Shown piece after piece: positions 34,445 through 45,977 of a stretch of 64,000 nucleotides of DNA. The stretch comes from Dicyema japonicum (Eukaryota > Dicyemida > Rhombozoa > Dicyemidae). Position numbers and translations under genes: made by a program. Location: the NCBI GenBank assembly GCA_011109175.1, contig RDEW01000025.1, forward strand, positions 403,990 to 467,989, given 5' to 3'. The first letter of the stretch is position 1. The number at the start of each line of letters is the position of its first letter. Under the pieces are notes generated by a model, which searched no databases, was not told where the DNA came from, and saw only the letters and a list, made by a program, of their open reading frames with translations.

Positions 34445-35815
34445 ATTTGTTTAATTTGATTAGTTAACCCAGAATGTTTCGAGAGGGAAGGTTTAGTTCT
34501 CATGATCATATGAGTCAAGGCCTTTCAAGTATTGAAGTCATCATGAAACCCATAGACCATCATGAAACCGGGTAAAAGTAGATAACGCCGAGTTCTAGCA
34601 TTTGTGGGAATCTTCTATGGAATGAACCAGTAGAATGGGACAGGGGTGATGATTTTTTAAAGCCATCCTCCCACTGGTCTCTCTTAAGACAAGTGGTTAG
34701 CATTACGGAAGACGTTGACATGGAAATGTCATCGTAATTAATTATGTGTCTCATTTTGGTTGAAAGATCTAAGTTAGGATATCAAGTTTCAAACCACAAA
34801 AGAATCATTTAACAAAAAAATCAGATACTCATGTTTATGAGGCTTTTCTGAAAGTAAGGAATAATTCATGATTTATGCACGTGGTAGCTAACTTGATGAT
34901 TGGAAACATGATTTTCATTCAAGACTATCGGCGGCGAAAAAACACTTCACGTCTTTTATTACCAATTCGGATATGACATTTAACTGTGATGAATCCGTGT
35001 TGTTTTAAACGGACACCTCGTATTCATGATCTTTGTAAGACAGTCACACTTCTTTACTGTTGTTGACCTGGGAGATAGGGTGAAACCATTATCGAATATA
35101 CAAATCTTCTTGATGTATGAAAAGTTCACAAGTAAGTTTGAATCTAAACAAGTGATTTATTTGGGTGAATCACTTGGAAAAATATTTTGTAAACTATCGT
35201 TGGAAGTAAATAGAGGAAATATATTACAGATAACTTAAAATCACGTGGGTGACGTTATTCTATCCTCACCTTTGGGGCGCTACTAGATGTGGATACCCCA
35301 AACCGGAGTCAAACTGTATACTCTATGAAGTGTTTAGTAAGTTGGCTGCCCGACCTCACTGACATGTAGGAGACCGGTTAACACCAAGCGAAATGTTCGA
35401 TGTAGGTCACCTCCTATTATTGTATGCTATTTATGTGTAAAAGATGACAATTTTAGAAATTATCCCAAAAGGAGTAAAGTTGAATACCTCTCCACAACGC
35501 CAGTTTACCCGGCCAACTGTCATTTCCATAAAGGCTGCGTGGGAATGGAATATAGGAAAAGGTCAAATACATAAGCCCAAAGTCATGTCAGAGATTGTCA
35601 AACGGTGTGAATGCACACTTATAGTTCCGTGCCACAAGACAATTTCTAGTGTGCCCCAGCCAAATACAAATTTGAATATATGGTTCCTAGCAAACTAAAT
35701 AGATTTTTACTTCTAAGCATCCGGACTATTCCAAAAAAATCTGTGGATTATTTTATGCATCTGAAAAAAACAAAACAAGTATCATTTAGTTTTTACTATT
35801 TATTTTAGATCGAGT
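34445..35815. other. Interval without a supported gene
   Basis: A short direct repeat (CATCATGAAACC at 34539 and 34559) and two unremarkable frames (35026-35238; 35444-35698). A worn tRNA-like stretch near 35280-35380 on the minus strand might be a SINE head, too diverged to call. Confidence 0.35.
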
Positions 35816-36215
35816 CAAATTTTGTTTGTGATACTTTTGTGAGCTCAGCGGAATAATTGAAATTTCCTTGTCTGACATCTGAATTGATAAAAAGATACTG
35901 AAACCTCATACCATTGGCGAAAACTTGATAATCCTTTTTTTGTGTCACAGTCAGAACACTTATCTGTTAAAGAAAATGAAGAATTTGTTAACTATTTAAC
36001 GATCCATCCTTAAAATTAATGATGGTGTTAAATATTGGAGAATTCATATTTTCGAAACATATATCCCAGATTATCTACACAAGCACTGACGATTATTTTA
36101 AATTTTCAACAACATATTTTTGTGAAACAGTTTTTCTGCATCTTATGAAATATAATATACTAGAAAATTTGAAAAATATTGATGCTGAAATTCGAGTTAT
36201 AAAAAAATAAAAAAT
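35815..36215 (+). pseudogene. hAT transposase remnant, second internally deleted copy
   Basis: LKPHTIGENLI-like sequence lies near 35900-35930. After a shared junction (TTAAAATTAATGATGG) it passes to STTYFCETVFLHLMKYN and NLKNIDAEIRV, the hAT C-terminal signature. It is an inverted match to 1690-2071, including the same internal deletion. Confidence 0.65.
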
Positions 36216-36329
36216 CGTTATATAAAAAAGTTAATTTTGGCGTGGCGTCATGTGGCTCAATGGATACAACAATTCTGGAGGCGCTCATAATGATCCTAAA
36301 ACATATCCAAAAAGAGCCATTAGCTCTCT

Positions 36330-36930
36330 TACATGGTCTGGCTACAGCTTCCGGATTCCCGGATGGCTAGCTTCACGGAATACTGGTCTGGCTTAGCTTC
36401 CCGGATTCGCAACCTAGTCAAGTCAAAGTACCGGATCTCCGTTATACAACTGAATGTGAACGGAATAAAAGACAAAATGGTAATGTTGTATTTGAGTGAC
36501 CTTTATTTTTTTGACTGATATGCCAGCCATCCATGGTTATAATCCTCGTCACTCGAAGTATGTGTCTTGTAGTCACATCTTTCAAGGTTTCCGTCGGTCT
36601 ACAATGTTCAATATTTTTAAATAAACCTATCTTGAACCTCTGCGAGAAAAGAGCGCCCTGTTCCGCGCTCGATTTTTCGAAGGACCCAATACCTTCCCGC
36701 CATTGACCGCGATGGTTTTTGCGGTGGAAGAATTTAGACTTTTGGTTATTATTTCTTCTTGTGAAATTATGCTCTTGCTACCAGCTCGCACCATGTTATT
36801 CAAATTTACACAGTACATCGAACCATGCATTTCATATGCGTGTACTTCATGGGAACCACAGGCTTCTTATACGAACATCCAGAAAATTTCCGCAACCCAG
36901 AAAATAGCCTTCAAACTAACCTAGAGATGA
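36330..36930 (+). mobile_element. Internally deleted Jockey-like LINE
   Basis: The start of an endonuclease domain (RISVIQLNVNGIKDKM, near 36455) is followed within 300 bp by the far C-terminal RT region (IEPCISYACTSWEPQAS; IQKISATQKIAFKLT). More than 2 kb of the element is therefore missing. The leader (GGCGTCATGTGGCTCAATGG at about 36240) recurs at 52505. Confidence 0.65.
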
Positions 36931-37238
36931 TATACATGGTAAAACATTAAATCACCGACGTCCATGGAGAAACTAATCGAAAAAAAACAAAAATAGATAC
37001 CAATGCCAAAAAGAAAGTGCTCGCCCGCAACGAACTTGTGTAGTCTCAAGAGATCAACACCGAGCAAAGATGAGTGCTTTTATCCAATTCGTCGGGATCA
37101 TTTAGTTTAGTTTTTTTTGGTTTAGCAGTAATCTTTGAAATTTAATTTAATTATTATAGATATTAAATAATAATTAATTAAAAAATTATTTTAAAAATTT
37201 AAGTTAAATAAAATTTGACCCAATAAAATTTATTTTAC

Positions 37239-38580
37239 ATGATCAGAACAATTCATTTTGTCATATTTATTCTGTTTACTAAAATCGTCAAAATAAAATG
37301 CGATAGGAAATATTTATTAATTGAGTCATATGCAATTTAAAAGAATCCTTTTGAAGTATATATTTCGTTAACTTTAGGAACATCAGTTATTGAGGTTAAA
37401 TCACGATCTACTAATAGATGACTGGAAAACTTATGGAACGTATAGTTTTTTTCTATCTGATATAAAATTTACACTTATTCCAAAATTTTACAGTGAGTTT
37501 TATACTATTGACTTTATAACAGAAATTGTTTATGGTACGCTTTTTGTTATACTAAGGTGGTAAACGTTATACAAATATCACAGAGATTCCTAAAACTAGA
37601 TATGGAGATTATTATCGATGTGGTTATACTCATATTAGTTTTTCGAATAATTTATCTGTCACAATTTATTCAACAAGTTGCAATATCACGATAATGGTAG
37701 ATTGTACTATTTTACTGGAAAAGGTTTTTATTAAAATTTATTTAGCTAATGACTGTAACCCAAATAACGACCCAAATACGGCGATTTGGTTTTTATTTAA
37801 CAAAAGAGAATAGGAGGAGTAATAAGTGGAAATATCAAAATATCATATATTGACAATAACAAATTGTACACGTGAGCATTGATTCTTAGATAACAGATGA
37901 GCATTTCAGTGATTATGCATATAATAGGATAACAAATTATTATCATGACTATAGATACATATTGACTAGTAAACATACTACTATAACTATTACGGCGTTT
38001 AAACAATCTGAGAATAAATATCATATTCATAAATTTTCTGTTTGTGTTGGGTACAGAAGAATCAAATGTGTTTCACTTAAAAAGCGATTTAAACAAATTA
38101 AAATGGGAGGATATTGTCTATGTGGATTCATCTCACAGAGTTATAAAAATGTGTCTATCGAAATTTCATCTCTAAAATTACAATTTTTCCGTGATGATTT
38201 GATTTTTGAATTTATTGGAGATGGTTAATAAATCCAACTGAATTTTAGATGAAGGATGCTTTGAAACACAATCATTTACTGAAATTAAAGGCAAAAAAAC
38301 CACACAATCATTTACTGAAATTAAAAAAAAAAAACCAATTTTACAGATGGTTAGTAAACTCGACTGAATTTTAGATAAAATAAGTTTTGAAGAACTATTA
38401 TCGTCTGAAAGTAAATCCGTAAAAAAACTTACGAAACATCAAATAACTAGAATCGTGTGTGGAGTTGTCGGACTAGTGTTGTCATTGGTACTATTTATAA
38501 TACTTACTGGCGTCATTGCTAATATTTATATCAAAATGAAATCCCGTAAAGAATCACTCTTCACCAAACCATTCCTTTAG
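37239..38580 (+). CDS. Type I membrane protein, copy 2 (Ig-like modules?), nearly intact
   Basis: Eight exons and seven GT-AG introns: 37356-37377, 37535-37556, 37724-37745, 37789-37813, 37866-37889, 38224-38248 and 38350-38374 (22, 22, 22, 25, 24, 25, 25 nt). The product would be about 390 aa: a signal peptide (TIHFVIFILFTKIVKIKC), a Cys-containing ectodomain, one membrane helix (GVVGLVLSLVLFIILTGV) and a basic tail (ANIYIKMKSRKESLFTKPFL). Two ectodomain segments resemble each other: RYGDYYRCGYTHISFSNNLS and KMGGYCLCGFISQSYKNVS. G-x-Y-x-C is the F-strand signature of immunoglobulin domains, but that assignment is only a suggestion. Lesions are TAA at codon 34 (37338), one A missing before the fifth intron (three A where copy 1 has four), and an A12 run near 38325 that leaves the next join out of phase by one. 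Two of the three are in A runs and could be assembly errors. Confidence 0.7.
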
Positions 38581-38749
38581 TTAAGCTAATTATGATTCTT
38601 TTTCGGTTAAATTGGGTTAATGGTTTATATTTCTTAAAATATTCACTTGGCAATTTTCATGGTGGCAGTTGAGTTTATTCAGTGCTCTCGGCTCACAGTC
38701 AGATATATTCTTTTAACTAGATGCCTGTTCACTTTTTCCCTAACTCTGA

Positions 38750-38880
38750 ACAGCAAATAAGTGCAAGATTAGCTAATAAATGAAGTTTTCAGTGATACGA
38801 GGAAGACATCCACTACCTCGAACGCATAATTGAAGAAAACAACCACGAAATGGTATAATTTTCAGTTAATTAATTTACTC
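38750..38880 (+). pseudogene. Duplicated third exon of the coiled-coil gene
   Basis: About 110 nt match the exon at 33455-33565, including its 3' end (AACAACCACGAAATG) and the start of the following intron (GTATAAT). The reading frame is broken near the start. It lies 170 bp after membrane-protein copy 2, in the same order and orientation as the intact pair at 30.7-34.4 kb. It therefore marks the edge of a segmental duplication. Beyond 38.9 kb the sequence changes to LINE debris. Confidence 0.75.
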
Positions 38881-39004
38881 GAATGGTATCATCCATCCCT
38901 TCCAATCCCAACGAACTGAATCGTTTGAAACAGATACACGATTATTTTTCAACGAAAGAACATTCCGAAGACTTGATGATAAAACCTCCTCTAATCGACC
39001 AACA

Positions 39005-39225
39005 AAATTCTATCTCCAGAGGGACATCCGGGTAAACCTGGCTCGTCTACGATGTGGAGACCACCCCTCTCTACTAACTACGTACGTAAACTGATGATGT
39101 AAAAGATCTCCTCTTTTCCTTTTGCAACCTCTCCTAGTTGACATCAAACACCTTTTTGAATGTCCATTACACTGTTTGTCTACAATACCAGACTGACCGA
39201 CATTTGCTGCCTCCTGTTTAATAGC
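39005..39225 (+). mobile_element. LINE RT C-terminal fragment
   Basis: Frames give RDIRVNLARLRCGDHPSLLT and, after a frame change, CPFC-like and DIKHLFECPLHCL. This Cys/His end is usual for Jockey/I-type ORF2 proteins. It directly follows the segmental duplication. Confidence 0.6.
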
Positions 39226-40309
39226 CGCTGGTCTCCTACAAGTAAATGAGGCCGGGGTTACTTAACTAACTATACAAAAAATGATTGGCATTTATCCACT
39301 CTGGGATATTTGACTGAGTGAATATATTAAACAATCTTATTTCAACGCCACGTGAATTAATGAGATGATTAACCAGCAAATAATCTATTTCCCCAACCAG
39401 CTTATAGAAATATTATTTTTGCTTAACTGGGGCTTTGGAAAAAATAATTTTTGCCGTAAACTAGACTTAGAGTAATTAAAGCTATAATATCGATCTCTAA
39501 TATATTGCGACTTAAATTTGGGGGTGAATATAATTTCCATGCTTGATCCTTTCCAAAAATCCTTTTTTCTCACAGCTAGTCACCATCGAATTCAGCTTCT
39601 CGACAAACTCGATTTCACTGACCCAATAAACTCACGTAATGTTCCGATAATGTCAGACTCTCAGTATTTTATATTCTCTACATTATATTCGCTTTAGCTG
39701 GTCCCCATTGTTGTAAAAAAGGTACTTTCCATCAGATTGGAAGAGGTATTCAGAGAACAAATGAAATACACGTTTTTCATAACAAGACAGCAGTATTCCA
39801 TGATAAAGACTGAATAACTTCTAGGAGTTTATTTACACGTGCTGTTACTTAGGTCGTCAAGATTTTCATTTACGACTCCGTTGTTCTATCAGTCAGACAC
39901 AAGTAGAGTATTCCGGCCTACAATATCTTGGATCTTGAATTTCTGATTTGGCAATATGAACTTAAGCCTTAAAACAGTCGTTCTGGTAAACAAACTAATT
40001 TTGATAGTTTTTGTAGTCAGTAAGTCCAGTTAATAAAGCAAAAATTTGACCTCCACTTGTGTTTCTGGGATCACTTGGAACATTTTTTCTCATTTTGGCA
40101 AGTAATCCTGGGGCAATAACAATTCTTAACTCGCAAGGATGGTTTTGTCACTAATCTCTATCTTCCAATATATGAGACGGCACTCTTCGGATTATCAAGG
40201 TTTTCGTAGTTTTCTCGAATTATTCCTTCGTGGTGATATTTTCTGGTGTTCTTGGATCTATTCTTAAAATGTTAGAATCAACATGCCTCTGTGACCATTT
40301 ATTTATTTA

Positions 40310-40470
40310 ACACCCAAGACCACTGTAAAATCCAACTTACTATCACGTGATCCCGATGAGTTCCACCAAAATCCTCATCCTTTCCCGGTGCTCCTCCCTC
40401 GTGCCCTCACAAGCTCGTACTGGGCGGCTGACTGTATTTGCAGGGCCAAAAACATATGTTTTTTAAAATT
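40310..40470 (-). mobile_element. LINE 3' terminus
   Basis: It shares the terminal arrangement (CGGGATCACGTGATAGTAAG, then GTGGTCTTGGGTGTTAAATA) and the upstream GC-rich coding end with 14845 and 61600, but diverges elsewhere. Confidence 0.55.
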
Positions 40471-40689
40471 GTTTAAAACTTATTAAAATTTTATTGATTT
40501 TCATTTTTTAGTTCTTCAAATTTTTAAATAAAATAATAGCGTCGATCAATTATCCTTAGATCTACTGTGGTATGCTCTCTACTGTTAGCTACTGTGGAGG
40601 TTTAACTTGAATTTATTATAGAGCTGAAAAAGTTTTTGTTTTGTTAACGAAACCGATAGTTGGCGACATATTACAGTGTTAGAGTGCGT

Positions 40690-41100
40690 ATTGGAAAATG
40701 TATGTCGCGTGAAATCGTGACAACAGCGGCCACACTAAAAGGAGACTGCCTCTCTCCAGTATTGTTCGCTGTATACCTCGAATATGTTCTACGAGATCTC
40801 TGAAAGTATTACAACGACGATATTATGGCAATTGTATACTCCGATGATGTTGACTTTGTCTCGAGTAAAAAAGATACACTTTACGTCTACTGGAGGAGTA
40901 CCAGACCGTCTGGCTAAATGGTCTCTATTAATGGGCGCTTCGGGGATGGAACCAGCAGTACCGAAAACAGGAGGATGGCCATAAATCTTGTCTCGTTTCT
41001 TGGGGACTCCGAAGTCATTGCCAGAAGGAATTTGTTATCTACGGTGACCATGCAAAGGCTTACGAAACAAAGAAATCACAGCGCAGTAAGAAACCCATAG
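40690..41100 (+). mobile_element. LINE RT fragment with YSDD motif
   Basis: It codes for KGDCLSPVLFAVYLEYVLRD, then IVYSDDVDFVSS (motif C), and downstream INLVSFLGDSEVIARRNLLS. The motif order is normal. It is a different RT group from the others here, with one stop and frameshifts. Confidence 0.65.
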
Positions 41101-41244
41101 ACCAGATTGGTTGCATTTTGTGAATCAAACCATTAACTAACCGCAGCATAAGTAACAACACTATAGAAAATAGTCATAGTCTCAAGAAACTAGTTTCTCC
41201 TCTACGTAGAGATAGACCAATCGCCTTCTTGTTTTTATCCCGGG

Positions 41245-41405
41245 GCAGGAAACACACAATATTTTTAAGTAGAGAGCAGTTATCATAACTAATCGATGAG
41301 GGTGCACCAAGGAATGTTCTTCACTTATTTATGTTGGGTGTGAGTCCTTTTGTAGACGATCCGGTTCCATATGTCCACTGATGACGGCGTCACTCGAAAA
41401 ATCAA
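41245..41405 (-). mobile_element. SINE copy, truncated and diverged
   Basis: GGCAGGAAACACACAATATT, CCAAGGAATGTTCTTCACTT and TGATGACGGCGTCACTCG are recognisable. The head is missing. Confidence 0.7.
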
Positions 41406-41654
41406 TAATAAAGTAATACTTTGATTAATTCAATATGTTCGCAGTAATAATTGAAAGTTGTGATAAATTCAAAAAGTCTCATATCTAGCATATAAAGTTA
41501 ATACAATTTCTATGAGAATAACTAACTTGACGATTTCTACACAACAAATGTCATAGTTATAATTTTTTTAGAATTTTGTGCTTTAAATACTTTGGTTGAA
41601 AGTAATATAGCTATGTAATAGTGACTATAAAGAACTTTAGAACGTCTGAGAGCA

Positions 41655-42040
41655 TAATAATAACAACAGCTTTTTCACTAGAGCCTAATATTTATAGCTC
41701 CGCATAGGCAGGACACACACTTTATTTAAATAGAGAACAGTTAATTTTAACTAATCGTAGAACCAAGGAATGATCTTCACTTTTTTTTCTTTTTCTTGTG
41801 TGGGTCCTTTCTAGACAATCCAGTTCCGCAGTGAGTATCACTGATGAGGGCGTCACTCGTCAAACCCTTTCTGCATCGTAGATGCGTGGAACCTTCCACC
41901 AGGTGAACAGCAGCGAGAATCGAACCGGTAACCTAAGTCACTTTAGCAGGTAGGCCAATTTAGAACCACATCTAAACAAAGAGTGCAGAGATAGTACCAC
42001 ATCTAACAAGACACCTAACCACTATGCCACCCGGTCCGAG
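41655..42040 (-). mobile_element. SINE with extra 60 bp inside its tRNA-like head
   Basis: A complete copy with the B box (GAATCGAACCGG on the plus strand) and A box (CCACTATGCCACCC). Between the A box and the rest of the head it carries about 60 bp absent from the copy at 12805. About 45 nt of these (41946-41991) match the 5' region of the myosin light chain gene (17930-17974). Confidence 0.85.
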
Positions 42041-43600
42041 AGCATAGTTGACCTTAAATTTGTAGAAATTACCAATTTAAGCTTTATGGGTGTCACATCT
42101 AAACTCTAAGACTTCGCTATGTTAGCTTCAACAGCCTTGGGGCATCTTCCATAATTGGCAAAAGTGGCTGTATGAACCACAATTCAAAAACTTATTGTTT
42201 GTAAACGGACACTGCGATCTTCTATGTGGACCAGAACAAACAAGGCATCTTTCAACATATCTCCATTAGGCGTGCAGTATGTTTCTCAACCTCGTAATAT
42301 ATTCCTTCGTCTTGTAGAACAAGTGGCACCACTTATTCACCAGTGGCACCACGAACTCCCAACAATAGTTAAAATTTATAATATTTTTATAATTTTAAAC
42401 GGCCGCACGTAAGTAGCAGCGATCCGCGATTGAGAGCTACTGTCTTGGAGACTCATTCCAACTGTATTTGTCACAGAAATTGTAAGTTTTCATGCAGACC
42501 AGCAGGTCGTCGAGAAAACTATATACATGCTTAACCAACAAACCCAACTCTCTTCTTTATCAAGCAACCACCAAATAGTTATTTTGTTAGGAAACATGAC
42601 GACCGTTTGGTACTAATTTATTCATGGACTAAGGCTCAATAGGACTTAGGTTATATCTATGAGGAAGGAGGGAACAGAAGAGTGGATGTTCAGTATGTTA
42701 ACAATTAAAATGAACATTTTAGTTTTCACATCATATCATTCATGAAAACGATTGACTTCCGAATTCTCATAGACGAGGTGACTGGCTAATGAGAAATTTG
42801 AAACCCAAAGTTCTGAACAAAGTATCAGATGTACTTAGATTCGAGTTAATCTCATCTCATTGGATAATAGCTAATGTGAAAAAATTGTGACGCACTGTAG
42901 ATCGGAAAATTCACATATTCCAAAAATAGAATATTTTAAAATCTTTTGATGCTACAAATACATCTCCGATATAAGTACTGTGCGTTGGCTGAATGTAAAC
43001 TTCAAATCCTTCTATATTCGATGTTTCTTTAGTTTCTACGACAACATGTGTTTCTACGACATTATCATCATCTCATCGTCTACCCAAATGGAAATATGAA
43101 TTTAACATTGGATATAGTGTATTCAATATAATTACTTAAAAGTTTCGTATTCAGAAGGACTATGGAACTAATCCATCACTTCGTTTGCAAAGGTTTGAGC
43201 ATCCCTACGGAGATGCTGTCACTGTTGTTGCAAAAATGTCAACAATTTTGTCAACGTTGAAGATAGTGAGGGAATTGTGAAAAAGGTGCCTTAAAAAATA
43301 ATTATCAATAATTAGTTAATGTTTGCTTTAAAATTATTTTTGACATGATTGACATTGATTTCTGCTGTCAAAGGTAACGTCTGTGGCGACATATTATGTA
43401 AAAGGTTGGGAAATATTTAATATAAACACTCATTTAATGGTAATTGATGACATATTGCTAACTTCAATCATACTAATGTTGTGAAAATTCCAAGCTAAAC
43501 AAAGAATCTACTGAGAGTCAAAAATTACTTCAAACAAATTCAAATATCAATAAAAACATTTTGGCATACATATTCTATAATATTCTTACTTGTTCGTTTA
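42040..43600. other. Interval without a supported gene
   Basis: Only short frames. CAATCATACTAATGTTGTG near 43465 recurs at 44214, showing repeated sequence. Nothing else recognised. Confidence 0.4.
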
Positions 43601-43631
43601 ATTGACTAATTATAGTTGTTGTGGTGTTGAC

Positions 43632-44030
43632 ATGTCCGTTTCTAATCATACCGAGAAATCGAATCCTATGGGCCTTCCTGCAAAATCAAATAAAGATAGT
43701 TTAGTAGAAGCAGGAGCGTCGTCTGTGGGGTTGGATAATGTCACAAGAACTAATATCAACATCGCTGGGAATATTGGTGCCAATACAACTTGCATTCATT
43801 ATCTGCCATTATTGAAGAGGTCGACTGTGTCTCTGAAGCTGAGTGGGTATCTCAGATTTTTCTTGCCACGAAACAAAGATTTGGAAGGATACCTAGGTGG
43901 CTGGAACCTCGTACTCAAAAAGTTCAATGAAAAGTACTCCAAGAGTTCCAGTCTATGTCAACTAAAAAAGATGCTGAAACCTGAAAATCGGAATAACAAT
44001 GTAAAAGGAGGCGAATGTTTCAAAGTGTAA
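43632..44030 (+). CDS. Unidentified ORF
   Basis: A frame of 133 codons starts at the internal ATG (MSVSNHTEKSNPMGLPAKSN) and includes GNIGANTTCIHYLPLLKRS and GYLRFFLPRNKDLEGYLGGW. A 24-nt GT-AG candidate (about 43586-43609, with TTGACTAAT) lies just upstream and could be a 5' UTR or coding intron. No known domain. Confidence 0.35.
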   Translation: MSVSNHTEKSNPMGLPAKSNKDSLVEAGASSVGLDNVTRTNINIAGNIGANTTCIHYLPLLKRSTVSLKLSGYLRFFLPRNKDLEGYLGGWNLVLKKFNEKYSKSSSLCQLKKMLKPENRNNNVKGGECFKV

Positions 44031-44048
44031 AATAATACTAATGTGGAA

Positions 44049-44357
44049 ATGACCTTTCTCGAAAAATTTTTTATTTTCTTTTTATTCTTTACAGTAATTT
44101 TCACATTCTCTTCAACCAAACAATTCATTAATAATTTTGGCAAAATTTTTATCAAACGAGATTTTTTTGTTAATTGCGTCACTTTAAAGTTGAGCTCTAT
44201 TGTTTACTCAATCAATCATACTAATGTTGTGGAATTTCCAAAGTTGGCCATAACACACATAATAAATACCCAAAAGTGTAGAATAATCCTTATTTGTATG
44301 TTAATAGACTTCAGCGCTATGATTAAAATACAATATAATATTGGAGGGAAAATATGA
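44049..44357 (+). CDS. Small ORF with predicted signal peptide
   Basis: ATG 44049 is followed by a strongly hydrophobic start (MTFLEKFFIFFLFFTVIFTF) and then FSSTKQFINNFGKIFIKRD, about 102 codons. It may encode a small secreted or membrane protein. The second half overlaps repeat C-like sequence, so a chance frame in AT-rich DNA is possible. It begins 19 bp after the ORF at 43632-44030. Confidence 0.25.
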   Translation: MTFLEKFFIFFLFFTVIFTFSSTKQFINNFGKIFIKRDFFVNCVTLKLSSIVYSINHTNVVEFPKLAITHIINTQKCRIILICMLIDFSAMIKIQYNIGGKI

Positions 44358-44569
44358 CTATACAACAGAAAAACAATGTAAAATAAAATTCCTGATCTCA
44401 CAACGGATAATCAACAATGTGTCACTACTATCCAACAATAAGATCAGACTGTTGCTGGGTATATCCAACAATCAGTTTCAACATATAGGTTCCAATAAAA
44501 TTTCTAAATATTAATAAATATCATATTTTCATTGAAAATAAAAAAATTAGAATAACTGATCAAAGTAAA

Positions 44570-44860
44570 TACTGAAAAATCAAATAGTGGAGAATAATCA
44601 ATATCTATTGGTTACCAAAATATGAATATATAGACATTTTGATAATAGACTTCAGCACTATTTGATGAATCAATAGTATATATAATATTTACGCAAATGT
44701 ACCACAATACAACATAAATATAAAATAAAAACCAAAACAATCAACCATCTACAAGAACGTGGCAATGCACCCTAATTAAAATACTAATGTATTAAAAGGT
44801 TCGCCATATTTTAAATAATTTTTAAAAATAAATAAATATTAATTAAATTTAGGTTGGAAA
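44570..44860. repeat. Dispersed AT-rich repeat C, copy 1
   Basis: It aligns with 57835-58115: GTGGAGAATAATC, CATTTTGAT, CACTATTTGAT, CAATAGTATATATAA-like sequence and TAATGTATTA. Partial versions occur at 44270-44350 and 57255-57440. Noncoding as far as can be read. Confidence 0.6.
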
Positions 44861-45580
44861 TTTGAGGTGGTAGTGAGACGAATCAGTTGTGTACTGTGCG
44901 AAATTGTCATAGGGCAAAAGATCAGGTTCCTTTCTGCATCTCAAGGAAACTCACTTTGGCAGCGTGGGTAGATGTAAGAAGGCTTTTGATTAAGTGATCA
45001 TTCTTATTTTTTCGAGTGCCTACACAGGCGGTGTATGCCTGTGTGGTTAATTAGCTTTGTTGTGGCTGTGATGAATAGTTGGAGTATTCATCTAAACTAA
45101 AATAAGCTCACCAAATAGCCGAGATAAATCCTCAATAGGGGGAATCTTTTCATGGTGACAGCACGTGTCCACTGCTCTATGGTTTCTGTTTGGAGCCATT
45201 GAGTCGCTGCCTCAATTACCGGTTTGAGGGAATACTATTTCATTGTGAAGGTTTTTTTCAGTACAATTGACTTTTTTAATCTATGTCCTGAAGATATATA
45301 CTCGAACAGCCAAGGACTCCATGGGGGTCTGTGCCAGATAATTCTTTGAGAGCATAAGACTAGATTTGAATTATTCCAAGAGAGTTAGTAAGAGTCCTAG
45401 AGGAACACGTACAATATTAGTATCTTTATGATACCGAAACACCAAAGTCTCTTATAATGCCTAAGACAAAGTGACAAATCGCTAAATGCATCCGTAGAGC
45501 AGCGTTATTATGTAGACGTTTCTAAATGCAATGAATTTGTTCCTAGCATTAAATAAGCATGCTGTCTTGCTGCTAAACAA

Positions 45581-45841
45581 CTACATAGGTGTCGTGGAGT
45601 TTAAGCCAAAAAGTATGATGAGATTGATGTCATAATCCGTTGAGTACTCAGATAAAACCATATCATTTGCTGGCCGCCAATAAAGAGAGACTATATTTAC
45701 CCCGTGATAAATTCGGCCTTGGAATTTGTGGCGTAGTCCAACTAAGGAGCGTATTCTTATGCGAATGTACGACCCAATGATAGCTGGGTCAAGTGTGTCT
45801 GCTAGGAAGCATGCCATATTAACGACAGAGAAATAACTCAC
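45581..45841 (-). CDS. Unidentified ORF, weak resemblance to a Plus3 domain
   Basis: An 86-codon minus frame includes FLADTLDPAIIGSYIRIRIR, GRIYHGVNIVSLYW and STDYDINLIILFG. The order of GxYxRI, YxxxxIVxL and TD-x-x-x-x-L-x-x-x-x-G recalls the Plus3 fold of RTF1 and related proteins, but this is a pattern impression, not a match. It could be a later exon of the frame above it. Confidence 0.25.
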   Translation of the reverse strand: MSYFSVVNMACFLADTLDPAIIGSYIRIRIRSLVGLRHKFQGRIYHGVNIVSLYWRPANDMVLSEYSTDYDINLIILFGLNSTTPM

Positions 45842-45977
45842 CTAGGCACTATAGACTTTTTTGTCTGCCAAGTATGGTGGTGGTGATGGTGGGCTAGTAA
45901 AATTGAAGGAGTCGATCGAATTACAAAATAATAATTTGAATGAAATGATCAACTAAAAAACAACCTTAAGATTTTTT

